Source: Pedobacter faecalis (GTDB lineage Bacteria; Bacteroidota; Bacteroidia; Sphingobacteriales; Sphingobacteriaceae). From it: a stretch of DNA of 64,000 bases. The notes under the pieces were generated by a model. The model was not told the DNA's origin, searched no databases, and was given only the letters and a program-made list of their open reading frames with translations. This document shows positions 27,584 to 35,714 of this stretch, piece by piece. A program made the position numbers and the translations under genes. Numbering within the stretch: position 1 is the first letter of the stretch; each line of letters starts with the position of its first letter. The stretch lies in assembly GCF_030182585.1 (NCBI RefSeq), contig NZ_JARXOW010000001.1:1426001-1490000 (forward strand), written 5' to 3'.

Positions 27584-29185
27584 TCAGTCGGCAGCCGGAA
27601 GGGTGAAATAAAACGTTGAGCCTATGCCCTTCTCGCTCTCCAGCCAGATGCGGCCGCCGTGACGTTTAACGATCTCCGCACTTAAATATAAACCGATGCC
27701 AAAGCCCGAAATAGACCTGGTATGATCAGATTCTACGCGATAGTAACGGTCGAATATCTTTTCGACATCTTCCGGTTTTATGCCCATACCTTCGTCGGCG
27801 ACGCTGGTGAGCAGCATATCGCCTGAACGCACACATTTCACTTCAATATTTTTACCACGCGGTGAGTACTTTACGGCGTTACTGAGCAGGTTTGAAATTA
27901 CCGATCCGATCTTTTCATGGTCCGCATATACGGTAACCGGCTCGCAATCGGAATAAATAATGTCGTGATATGGGGAGGTCATCTGTATCTCCTCTACCAT
28001 CTCCTTGATCAACTTGTTGATGGAGAAGCGCTCACTCTCGATGACTATGGTGCCCGACTCGAGCCTGGAGATATTCAGAAAGCTATGAATAAGGCTGATC
28101 ATCTTCTTGATCTGGTTATTTGCGCGGATCATTGCCCCGGAGATGAATGGATCGGGACTGTCCTGCAGTTTTCTGTGAAGCAACTGTACGATGCCCGTAA
28201 GGGTAGTCAGCGGTGTTTTCAGTTCGTGACTCGCTATACCGATAAAGTCGTCCTTCTGCTGGTCAATCTGCCTAAGTTCTTCCTGGCTCTTCTCGATCTT
28301 CTGCAACGCAGTTTGCAGGTCGGTGACGTCGGCAGCGGTGTTTATTACACCGTAGATATGCCCGTTGGTATCATAGATCGGCGTGAAACTGTAGTTGAAG
28401 AAAAACGAGCCCATCTGCCCGTCGACCACCAGGTCGATCTGCTGATTTCTGGCATGATAAGGTTCGCCGGTCATGTACACCCGGTCGAGCTGCTCATAGA
28501 TCCCCTGACTTTCGAGTTCAGGCAGTACCTCCCTGTAACGTTTACCGACAATGTTACTTCCCTTTCCCCATACTTCTATGATGCTCTTATTGGCCATTAC
28601 GATCCGCATTTCGCGGCCTTCGTAAACACCGATAGGAAAAGGAGCGCTTTCTACAATGGTACGCAGCCGATGCTCGCTTTCGGCAAGGTCGAGCGTGCGT
28701 TCCAGTATTCGCTCTTCCAGTTCACTGTTGAGCAGAAACAGCTCCTGCTTAGAATGCTGCAGTTCCTCATTAATGACAGATTGCTCCTCGGGAAGGGCCG
28801 ACCTGAAGAAAGTATGCACATCCATACAGTTTACGGCATAACCGATAAAGTCGCCTTCTGCACTAAAAAGCGGCACACCATGATGTACAACCCACCGGAA
28901 CTCTTTGTTATGTTTTTGCAGCCGGCAGCGGATCTGAAATTCCTTCCGGGCATCGAATGACGAGCTGTAGTTGTTCTGAAAGCTTTCGGCGTCGTCGGGA
29001 TGCAGCCCTTCAAACCATCCGATACCCACCTCGTCGTGAAGGGTTCGGCCCCGAAACCCAAGCCAGCCCTCATTAAAGTAAACAGCCAGTTTATCGGGTC
29101 CCGAAACCCACACCATTGCAGGGGCCTGTGCGGCCATTGCAACGAACTGAGACTCTGAGGATATTAAAGGCTGTCTTTTCTTCAT
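27584..29185 (-). CDS. PAS-domain sensor histidine kinase
   Basis: This 533-residue soluble kinase has a first PAS domain (about 15-125; WVSGPDKLAVYFNEGWLGFR) and a coiled coil with LLNSELEERILERTLDLAES. A second PAS domain (about 170-290; GVYEGREMRIVMANKSIIEV) and a HisKA domain (IASHELKTPLTTLTG, phosphoacceptor His) follow. The HATPase domain has N-box LLSNAVKYSP, G1 DEGMGIKPED and G2 GFGIGLYLSAEIVK. All catalytic motifs are intact and there is no membrane span, so a cytoplasmic signal is sensed. No response regulator gene is adjacent. It sits alone among glycan-degradation genes. Confidence 0.9.
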   Translation of the reverse strand: MKKRQPLISSESQFVAMAAQAPAMVWVSGPDKLAVYFNEGWLGFRGRTLHDEVGIGWFEGLHPDDAESFQNNYSSSFDARKEFQIRCRLQKHNKEFRWVVHHGVPLFSAEGDFIGYAVNCMDVHTFFRSALPEEQSVINEELQHSKQELFLLNSELEERILERTLDLAESEHRLRTIVESAPFPIGVYEGREMRIVMANKSIIEVWGKGSNIVGKRYREVLPELESQGIYEQLDRVYMTGEPYHARNQQIDLVVDGQMGSFFFNYSFTPIYDTNGHIYGVINTAADVTDLQTALQKIEKSQEELRQIDQQKDDFIGIASHELKTPLTTLTGIVQLLHRKLQDSPDPFISGAMIRANNQIKKMISLIHSFLNISRLESGTIVIESERFSINKLIKEMVEEIQMTSPYHDIIYSDCEPVTVYADHEKIGSVISNLLSNAVKYSPRGKNIEVKCVRSGDMLLTSVADEGMGIKPEDVEKIFDRYYRVESDHTRSISGFGIGLYLSAEIVKRHGGRIWLESEKGIGSTFYFTLPAAD

Positions 29186-29295
29186 ATCTGCATAATATCA
29201 ATACACAAATATGGATTCGAACTATTTTGTTTTTAAAAATTATCTCAAACAATTAGCCGGTGTTCTGACTTTAGGATACATACGAAATAAAAACT

Positions 29296-29544
29296 ATGCA
29301 AAATCCAAACACAAACTATCATGCAGACCTGCAGAAATTCATTGAAAAGTTTGAACCTAATAAATTTAAAATGCTTTCCAGAGGCATTGAAATAAGGGGG
29401 ACGAATGATATCCACAGGAGCATCACTTTTGCCAAAGAACTTATTGAGCGCTTAAAACTCAAGCTAAAAGTCCTTCACACGGCTGATATGGCAATGTATG
29501 GTGGATTTGAAGTGGTATACGCTACAGCTGAGCCTAGGGCATAA
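29296..29544 (+). CDS. Small hypothetical protein, 82 residues
   Basis: I do not recognise this protein. It is lysine-rich and cytoplasmic, with an amphipathic alpha region (DIHRSITFAKELIERLKLKL) followed by strands (VLHTADMAMYGGFEVVYATA). This would suit a small alpha/beta fold or DNA-binding partner. It is divergent from the PAS kinase gene, with 110 bp between them, and its end overlaps the convergent LamG-like gene by 11 bp. A coding nature is supported by its clean start, its length and its ordinary composition. Confidence 0.6.
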   Translation: MQNPNTNYHADLQKFIEKFEPNKFKMLSRGIEIRGTNDIHRSITFAKELIERLKLKLKVLHTADMAMYGGFEVVYATAEPRA

Positions 29545-30388
29545 CCGGAATGTTGTAGTAGTGACGGAGCTGCTTTGCAGCCATGATCATCTCCTCATCG
29601 CTTAAGGGGCGATCGTACACCATGAACCTGGCCATTTCGCCTATGAAAGACTCCCTGCCCGGGTGTTCAATAGCATCCCTCTCCTGTCCGACCGCCATTT
29701 TTGAGGAATTGGCTCTTGGATTAACGGGAAAGGGGTGCACTGCGATCGGGGCGGCCCCCTCGTTCAGGTAAAGCGAAAGCATCACCGTATCTGTACCCTT
29801 GCCCATGCGGCCCATGATGAGGTAGTACCGGTTCTGACTAAGGATCTTTTTGGAGGCTACGTACGGATTATTCTTATCCCAGCGGCCGAACGTTATGGCA
29901 TTCCTGCTGCTCATCCAGAAGGTATTGTCGTCGGCAAAGCCACCCCAGAAGCCTTCGTTGTTTGGTTTGTTCCTAAGGTTACCGAAGAAACAGTTGACGT
30001 CTTTCAGTTCGCCCGGCTGCTTTCCTGGCTTCAGAACCGCAAACCAGGTATAGCCGGTGCCCTGGATCAGGTGATCAAAAGCATCTTCGTCCATGTTGAC
30101 CAGTTCCTGCTGTTTAAAGGCAATGCTGTTATGTCCGTTCAATTCAGGTACTTTTGCTAATAGCTTTGGACATCCCGACCCCGGAACCTTCCGCCCTTCA
30201 TCGCGCTTCTCAAAATCTCTTGCCGGAAAGGTCTTTACCTGGTTTTGCCACTTGTAGACGAGATTCTGTTCATTGGCAAACACGCCTTTGTCGGCATTAA
30301 GATCGAGAATGAGCGACTTTTTGCTCATCTGCTGCGCGCCTGCCGAAACAGCTGCCAGGCAAAGCACTGAGAGGACGGTTATTTTCAT
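29534..30388 (-). CDS. Secreted LamG/concanavalin-like protein
   Basis: This 284-residue protein has a signal peptide to about 18 (AVSAGAQQ). Its body is beta-rich with the LamG-like pattern: SLILDLNADKGVFANEQNLV near the start, NSIAFKQQELVNM, TWFAVLKPG, then RESFIGEMARFMVYDRPLSDEE and a final helix. That ending (a helix after YDRPLSDEE) is typical of LamG-like jelly rolls. It probably binds or recognises carbohydrate. It lies 2 bp downstream of the DUF1080 gene and is likely co-transcribed with it. Confidence 0.7.
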   Translation of the reverse strand: MKITVLSVLCLAAVSAGAQQMSKKSLILDLNADKGVFANEQNLVYKWQNQVKTFPARDFEKRDEGRKVPGSGCPKLLAKVPELNGHNSIAFKQQELVNMDEDAFDHLIQGTGYTWFAVLKPGKQPGELKDVNCFFGNLRNKPNNEGFWGGFADDNTFWMSSRNAITFGRWDKNNPYVASKKILSQNRYYLIMGRMGKGTDTVMLSLYLNEGAAPIAVHPFPVNPRANSSKMAVGQERDAIEHPGRESFIGEMARFMVYDRPLSDEEMIMAAKQLRHYYNIPVMP

Positions 30389-30390
30389 GA

Positions 30391-31062
30391 TCAGTCTTTA
30401 TATTCTTCAATTTGGATATTGCGGTACCATATCTCCGCACCCTCCGACTGAAGCAGGATCCTGCCGTTGGAAACACTCAGATATTCTCCTTCATTTACAA
30501 TAATGCCATTGACGATGAACCGGAACCGTCCGTTGCGGTAGATCAGTTCCAGTGAGTTCCACTCCCCGCTTTTCCGTTCAGCATCTTTGGTTTTCGCAAC
30601 CCTGGCATAGTCCTTAGGCTCCGTCTGCAAGCCTTCAATAAAGGTAGTGACGCTGTCGATTAACCAAAGATCGCCTACGTCTCCTTCCTGTATCTGGAAC
30701 TCGGCCGACTTCGGCCATATGCGGTTATCATTTTCGCCTACATGGAAGCAGATACCAGCATCGCGCTTGTCGCGCTCCCTTGGCGGAAACTTCTTAGTAC
30801 CCCACTTGAAGTCGAGCAGCAGACGGAAGTCATGATAAACTCTATTGGTCGCCACATATCCAAACTCTTCTCCGGTAACATAGATGCTGCCATCGGCTAC
30901 CGAAATCACTTTCTTGGGATCGGTGTTGAGCCCCCGCTTTTGTATATATTTCGTCCAGCCGGTAAGGTCCTTGCCGTTGAACAGTGGTTTAAGATTGGTT
31001 TGCTGGGCGCTTACTGACAGGCCAAACAGCAGCAATGTGAACAGGGCTATTGATTTGTACAT
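30391..31062 (-). CDS. DUF1080 protein (3-keto-disaccharide hydrolase family)
   Basis: This 223-residue secreted protein (signal peptide to about 19) matches DUF1080 along its whole length: LKPLFNGKDLTGWTKYI, DGSIYVTGEEFGYVATNRVY, DFRLLLDFKWG, DAGICFHVG, SAEFQIQEGDVGDLWLI and a terminal ILLQSEGAEIWYRNIQI. DUF1080 proteins have a jelly-roll fold, and some members hydrolyse 3-keto-glycosides made by GMC or Gfo/Idh oxidases. No such oxidase is seen here, so substrate supply from elsewhere in the genome is assumed. It is 13 bp downstream of the DUF6263-like gene. Confidence 0.85.
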   Translation of the reverse strand: MYKSIALFTLLLFGLSVSAQQTNLKPLFNGKDLTGWTKYIQKRGLNTDPKKVISVADGSIYVTGEEFGYVATNRVYHDFRLLLDFKWGTKKFPPRERDKRDAGICFHVGENDNRIWPKSAEFQIQEGDVGDLWLIDSVTTFIEGLQTEPKDYARVAKTKDAERKSGEWNSLELIYRNGRFRFIVNGIIVNEGEYLSVSNGRILLQSEGAEIWYRNIQIEEYKD

Positions 31063-31075
31063 TTAAGGTTTAAAA

Positions 31076-31975
31076 TTATTTATTAATGCTCATCTCCATG
31101 GTCATTTCCATAGGGATCTTAACGTCTTCGCCGTCCGCACCGGCTTTGCTCATGGTTGTGGTTCCTTTCATGGAGGTGGTGATCTTCCCATCGGAGACCC
31201 AGCCAGTTTTGCGGTCAAGTTTAAGGTTGCCTGTCAGAGTACCGCCAAGGACGACCTGCGCCGTCCTGTCGCCACCTACTGATTGCTGCGTGTCGGTATT
31301 GAGCGTAGAGTTTGCATTCAATACATAATGGGTAGCGGTTGTTTCGGAAAGTGTGTACTTCGCGTCCATGCTCATTCCTATGTTGCCTGGTGCTTCGTGG
31401 TGTACCGTCCAGGTATCACCCTTAGCTACAGCCTGGGTCGGATATATGCCTGAAAACGATTCCAGATTTCTTTTAAAGGATTCTGTGCCGAACGCACCAG
31501 AGATCTGACCCCGCTGCTCTTCGCTGAGACCGGAGGATTCTTTAAACGCTGATTCCAATATCTGCTGGAGGTTTGTTGCATCGGTAATTTTACCAAGTCT
31601 GGTCATTTTGATTTGAAACGGTTTTCCTACAATGTTATTCAGGAGACGGGATACCATATCATCGGCACCGGTCTGCCCCGAAGAAAAACTCATTGCAGCA
31701 CCTGGAAAAGCCACCTTCATGGAAAGCTCCTTATAAGTGGCGTCAAACACATAACCTTCAGCCGTGACATTGTTAACCTTATATTCAACGGAACTGATCA
31801 TATCAATAGTAATATCGATAGTCTGACCGGCAGCGGCCTGCTTAACTACACTGTGAATGGTCATTCTCTGGGGGTAAACCTCTCCCTTTTTAAGATTAAG
31901 TTGCAGTGTGTGCTTTTGGGCCTGTGCTGAGAGGCAAAGAAGCAAAAGGGCGAGGATGTTTAAAGTTGTTTTCAT
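31076..31975 (-). CDS. DUF6263-like secreted protein
   Basis: This 299-residue protein has a signal peptide to about 19 and then a continuous beta-rich body (HTLQLNLKKGEVYPQRMTIH, YKVNNVTAEGYVFDATYKEL, TWTVHHEAPGNIGMSMDAKY, TGNLKLDRKTGWVSDGKITT). The pattern matches DUF6263, a Bacteroidota family of unknown function with tandem lipid-binding-like sheets. A central KMTRLGKITDATNLQQILES helix links the halves. It is the first gene of a three-gene leftward run with DUF1080 and the LamG-like protein. Any role in glycan metabolism is inferred from these neighbours only. Confidence 0.65.
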   Translation of the reverse strand: MKTTLNILALLLLCLSAQAQKHTLQLNLKKGEVYPQRMTIHSVVKQAAAGQTIDITIDMISSVEYKVNNVTAEGYVFDATYKELSMKVAFPGAAMSFSSGQTGADDMVSRLLNNIVGKPFQIKMTRLGKITDATNLQQILESAFKESSGLSEEQRGQISGAFGTESFKRNLESFSGIYPTQAVAKGDTWTVHHEAPGNIGMSMDAKYTLSETTATHYVLNANSTLNTDTQQSVGGDRTAQVVLGGTLTGNLKLDRKTGWVSDGKITTSMKGTTTMSKAGADGEDVKIPMEMTMEMSINK

Positions 31976-32081
31976 CAGGTTATGTAGCGTTAATGCTGTT
32001 GCAAGATAGCAAAAGATTAATGCGGATTGTATTGGCAGGTTGCTTTATTTCGTTTATTTTAGGAAAAGAATTACTTAATCA

Positions 32082-33305
32082 ATGACCTATTTACCAGTGA
32101 ACGAAAAACAATACCCAGTTCCGGGAAACGAAATGGAACGCATCATCAGCTTGTCTGAGCTTGACCTGGATTATGCTAGTTTATCCGAAAATTTTAAAGA
32201 TCTGACGCACCTGGCTGCAAAAGTTGCAGGCACAGACATTTCTTTAGTGAACCTGATCGACTCTTTTACGCAGTGGACCGTGGGCAGACATGGCCTGGAA
32301 ATAGATCAAATGACCAGAGAGGAGTCGGCCTGCCAGTATACCATCATGGGAGACGATCATTTTGAGGTTAAAGATCTTTCGGCAGATGAGCGTTTTAAGG
32401 AGAATTTTTATGTAAAGGATCCGCTTTCCCTGAGGTACTACTTCGGCGTGCCGCTTAAAAATAATGATGGGGCAAACCTGGGCGCTCTTTGTGTGCTTGA
32501 CACGCAGCTGAAATCGCTGACACCGGAAAAAGTCGAGCTGCTTAAAATCATTGCAAACGAGATCGTAAACCGTTTGAACGTCCATAAGGTAATCGATTCG
32601 TTGCGGACCAAGGTGAAGGATGCGAATGAGTCTAAAAAGAAAGTGGCGCATGACATTCGAGGCCCGCTGGCCGGGATTATTGGTTTATCGGAGATTATCG
32701 CGGAGCAAGGTTCAAGCGTTAAGCTGGAAGAGGTGCTCGAATTCATTAACCTGATCAACAGGAGCAGCAAATCGGTACTTGAGCTGGCTGATGAAATACT
32801 GACCGAGGAAAGTGCTGTTCGAAACTTAAAGGAGAATCAATTCAATCTGAACGTGTTCGCAGAAAAGCTACAGAAGCTCTATGCACCACAGGCTGTTAAT
32901 AAAGGTGTTCAGCTGGACATTGAGCTGATGAAAGGTGCGGAACATATTCCGTTCTCGCGCAACAAGCTGCTGCAAATCGCGGGCAACCTGATATCTAACG
33001 CTATAAAGTTTACCGGTAAAAATGGACGTGTGCATGTGGTACTGAATTTGATTGTACAATCACATCAAAATATACTTAGTATCAGTGTTTCAGATTCAGG
33101 AACGGGCATGCACCAGGAAATGATAGACAATATTATGAGCGGCGGGGCTAAGTCGACCGCAGGCACTTCAGGAGAAAAGGGCTACGGTTTCGGGCTTTCA
33201 CTGGTTAGCCACCTCATCAATGGCCTGGGAGGAAGCCTAAGCATTAACTCAGCACCCGGACAGGGAACAACTTTTCTTGTACTTATCCCGCAAAACAATG
33301 TGTAG
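32082..33305 (+). CDS. GAF-domain sensor histidine kinase
   Basis: This is a 407-residue cytoplasmic kinase. The GAF domain (about 25-175) contains TDISLVNLIDSFTQWTVGRH, YYFGVPLKNNDGANLGALCV and a closing helix. HisKA has KKVAHDIRGPLAGIIGLSEI with its phosphoacceptor His. The HATPase domain has AGNLISNAIKFTGKNG, DSGTGMHQEM and GYGFGLSLVSHLINGLGG. It has no receiver domain. It is first in an operon whose next gene (YaiO barrel) starts 8 bp before this gene ends. The convergent operon at 35715-40561 begins with a stand-alone receiver that could be its partner. It probably senses an intracellular small molecule or redox state. Confidence 0.9.
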   Translation: MTYLPVNEKQYPVPGNEMERIISLSELDLDYASLSENFKDLTHLAAKVAGTDISLVNLIDSFTQWTVGRHGLEIDQMTREESACQYTIMGDDHFEVKDLSADERFKENFYVKDPLSLRYYFGVPLKNNDGANLGALCVLDTQLKSLTPEKVELLKIIANEIVNRLNVHKVIDSLRTKVKDANESKKKVAHDIRGPLAGIIGLSEIIAEQGSSVKLEEVLEFINLINRSSKSVLELADEILTEESAVRNLKENQFNLNVFAEKLQKLYAPQAVNKGVQLDIELMKGAEHIPFSRNKLLQIAGNLISNAIKFTGKNGRVHVVLNLIVQSHQNILSISVSDSGTGMHQEMIDNIMSGGAKSTAGTSGEKGYGFGLSLVSHLINGLGGSLSINSAPGQGTTFLVLIPQNNV

Positions 33306-34545
33306 ACCTTTCAGCTGTTTCTTTGTTGCAGTAATGCTGTGTTTTGCTGTAACGGCAAGGGCACAGTCCGGGCAAAGCTCCGACGAACTGTTTCAACAGG
33401 CCAGGAAGCTTGCTTTTGAGGAAAAAAACTATGCGGAAGCAATTCGTATAACAAAGTCTGCCCTAACTATGAGCCCTGATTATGCGGATATTAGGATATT
33501 TCTTGGCAGGTTATACACCTGGAACGATGAACCCGACAGCGCACGCCGGGAGTTCCATCGTGTGCTGTCTGCTGAACCGGATCATCTGGACGCCTTACTG
33601 GCAATCGGAAGCCTTGAATTCTGGGAAAATAATTCACTTAAGGCGCTTGAATATGCGAACAAGGGTCTTGGTATTGATCCTAAGGCGCGGGATCTGCTCT
33701 TGCTCAGGGCAAAAATCCTTAACGATCTCAAAAGGTGGTCTGAAGCAAACGCTGACCTTGAAATTGTACTAAAAGCAACACCGGGCGATACCGAGGCCCG
33801 CGCACTCGCAGCCAGGGTAAGGGAAAATTCTTCAAAAAACAGGATGGGTGTAACCTATGATTTTGTGTATTTCGATAAACAGTTTGATGACCCCTGGCAT
33901 TTGGCAAGTCTTGATTACAGCAGACAAACAGGCTTGGGTTCGGTTACCGCCAGAATAAACTATGCGAACCGGTTCAGAAGTAACGGTCTGCAGTTTGAGC
34001 TGGATGCCTATCCACGGATCTCAAAGACCTTCCAGGCTTATATTAGCGGTGGCTATTCGGACGACGTTGGAGTGTTTCCAAAGTATCGTGCAGGCTTTTC
34101 ATTATACGCGAACCTGCCGGCCGCTTTTGAAGCAGAGGCTGGTTTTCGTTATCTTAACTTCGGTGAGGCAACATGGATATACACTGCTTCGGTAGGCAAA
34201 TATTATAAAAGTCTGTGGTTTAACCTGAGAACCTTCCTGACACCCGCCCATAAAAATATTTCGAGGTCTTTTGCGCTGACTACGAGATATTACTACGGCG
34301 GAGCGGATGATTATCTGAGTTTGCGTCTGGGTACCGGAGTTTCACCAGATAACCCCCAGAATAATGTGCTGATCGGAAATACCGATTTTAAACTGAGGTC
34401 GAACAATATTAATCTTGGGTTTCGCAAGGCGGTTAAGACGTTTAATGTGTTGACCTTAAACGTGGGACTGGATAACCAGGAATATCTTGTGAACACGAAG
34501 GGCAATCAGATCGATGTGGGGATTGGTTATATGAGACGCTTCTGA
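33298..34545 (+). CDS. TPR - YaiO-type outer-membrane beta-barrel protein
   Basis: This 415-residue protein is taken from the ATG at 33298 because that gives a clean signal peptide (MCRPFSCFFVAVMLCF..ARAQ); a longer frame from 33277 is less likely. Residues about 25-165 are TPR repeats (ADIRIFLGRLYTWNDEPDSA, LDALLAIGSLEFWENNSLKA, WSEANADLEIVLKATPGDTE). The rest is a barrel of the YaiO family (MGVTYDFVYFDKQFDDPWHL ... TKGNQIDVGIGYMRRF) ending in an aromatic residue, as outer-membrane barrels do. Barrels with TPRs often export or bind polysaccharide. It is encoded with a kinase and an unknown protein, facing a glycosyltransferase operon. Confidence 0.82.
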   Translation: MCRPFSCFFVAVMLCFAVTARAQSGQSSDELFQQARKLAFEEKNYAEAIRITKSALTMSPDYADIRIFLGRLYTWNDEPDSARREFHRVLSAEPDHLDALLAIGSLEFWENNSLKALEYANKGLGIDPKARDLLLLRAKILNDLKRWSEANADLEIVLKATPGDTEARALAARVRENSSKNRMGVTYDFVYFDKQFDDPWHLASLDYSRQTGLGSVTARINYANRFRSNGLQFELDAYPRISKTFQAYISGGYSDDVGVFPKYRAGFSLYANLPAAFEAEAGFRYLNFGEATWIYTASVGKYYKSLWFNLRTFLTPAHKNISRSFALTTRYYYGGADDYLSLRLGTGVSPDNPQNNVLIGNTDFKLRSNNINLGFRKAVKTFNVLTLNVGLDNQEYLVNTKGNQIDVGIGYMRRF

Positions 34546-34546
34546 A

Positions 34547-35710
34547 ATGAGCAAAAAGAAAATCATCGGGATCGCTTTGTTACTGGTTCTGCTGCTACCC
34601 TTATGGATGTGGCTGGCATGGGCCCTGTCTTCTAAAACGAAGTTGGTCGCAGCAATTGTAGACAAAACGGTACTCACCCGCCGGGGACAGGAACATTTAT
34701 CGCTCACCTGGATATTAAACCATGAACGGTTTACGAAAACACGGACCAAACCTTACCAAATAGCAGAAGACTACTTCGGATTTTTCCCTTTGGACAACGA
34801 AAAGTACAGGCTAAAAGGGCTGGAACGCTTCAGTGAGGAGCAGCTGGCACAGTTGAGCAATGACGCGGATATAGCCTACTATACAGACACCTATGGCATC
34901 TTTAACAATGAGTGGCGGCAGCATGGCGACGAAAAAGAGCGGTCGGGCCTCATATATGGGGGATTGAGTGAGCAGGATATGAACTTCCTGAGGTTAATGA
35001 AGGCGAAGCGAAAACTGATCATTACAGAATTTAATACCATAGGGTCGCCCACCAATACATCCGAGCGCCATTCGTTCGAGAAATTGTTTGCAATGCGCTG
35101 GACAGGCTGGACAGGGCGTTTCTTCGAAAGTTTAGATACCAACAGGAACAAGGAACTGCCCGGATGGCTGATCAGAAATTACAAAAGAGACAACAACAAT
35201 CGCTGGCCTTTCCAAAAGTCAGGAATCGCGTTTGTAAGTGAATCTGACCAGGTAGTTATTCTGGAAGACAGCACACATATGACCATGCCGCTTCCCCATA
35301 TCGTGAGCACTGAGGAGGGCGCGAACAAGCTCGGGCTGCCCCGGCGGGTCAAATATCCATTTTGGTTTGACGTGGTAGTTCCTGACCGGAAGATCAATAA
35401 GGAGATGGCCTCGTTCGAAATAGGACTTAACCACCATGGCCGTCGTGTGCTGGACCAGCACCATTTGCCGCACCGCTTTCCTGCTGTGCTTTCGCATGAC
35501 GGACCGGATTACCGCTTTTTTTACTTTTGCGGTGACTTCAGTGACAACCAGGTGAGCATCACTTCTTCCTACTTTAAGGGTATAGGCTTTTTTAAATGGC
35601 TGTTTTACAACAGCGACAACCCGATGGAGCGCTCAAGTTTCTTCTGGAACTTTTACCGGCCGATGGTCACAAACATACTTCAGGCCGAAAAAGATCGCTT
35701 AGGCAGGTAA
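34547..35710 (+). CDS. Unknown membrane-anchored protein of the polysaccharide cluster
   Basis: I do not recognise a family with confidence. It has 387 residues: a positively charged start, one N-terminal membrane span (IGIALLLVLLLPLWMWLAWA, about 6-26), then a large, probably periplasmic alpha/beta domain. This contains conspicuous conserved-looking patches (KPYQIAEDYFGFFPLDNEKY, DADIAYYTDTYGIFNNEW, NTIGSPTNTSERHSFEKLFA, GGLSEQDMNFLRLMKAKRKL). The AYYTDTYG and EFNTIGSPT patches resemble the Rossmann-like or deacetylase-like folds of sugar-modifying proteins, but this is a guess. It starts 1 bp after the YaiO stop codon, so the two are translationally coupled. It ends 4 bp short of the convergent transferase gene. 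Confidence 0.7.
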   Translation: MSKKKIIGIALLLVLLLPLWMWLAWALSSKTKLVAAIVDKTVLTRRGQEHLSLTWILNHERFTKTRTKPYQIAEDYFGFFPLDNEKYRLKGLERFSEEQLAQLSNDADIAYYTDTYGIFNNEWRQHGDEKERSGLIYGGLSEQDMNFLRLMKAKRKLIITEFNTIGSPTNTSERHSFEKLFAMRWTGWTGRFFESLDTNRNKELPGWLIRNYKRDNNNRWPFQKSGIAFVSESDQVVILEDSTHMTMPLPHIVSTEEGANKLGLPRRVKYPFWFDVVVPDRKINKEMASFEIGLNHHGRRVLDQHHLPHRFPAVLSHDGPDYRFFYFCGDFSDNQVSITSSYFKGIGFFKWLFYNSDNPMERSSFFWNFYRPMVTNILQAEKDRLGR

Positions 35711-35714
35711 CTGG

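Noticed and set aside
33277-33297. Longer start for the YaiO barrel at 33277
   Set aside because: The start at 33298 gives a better signal peptide and a shorter overlap with the kinase gene.
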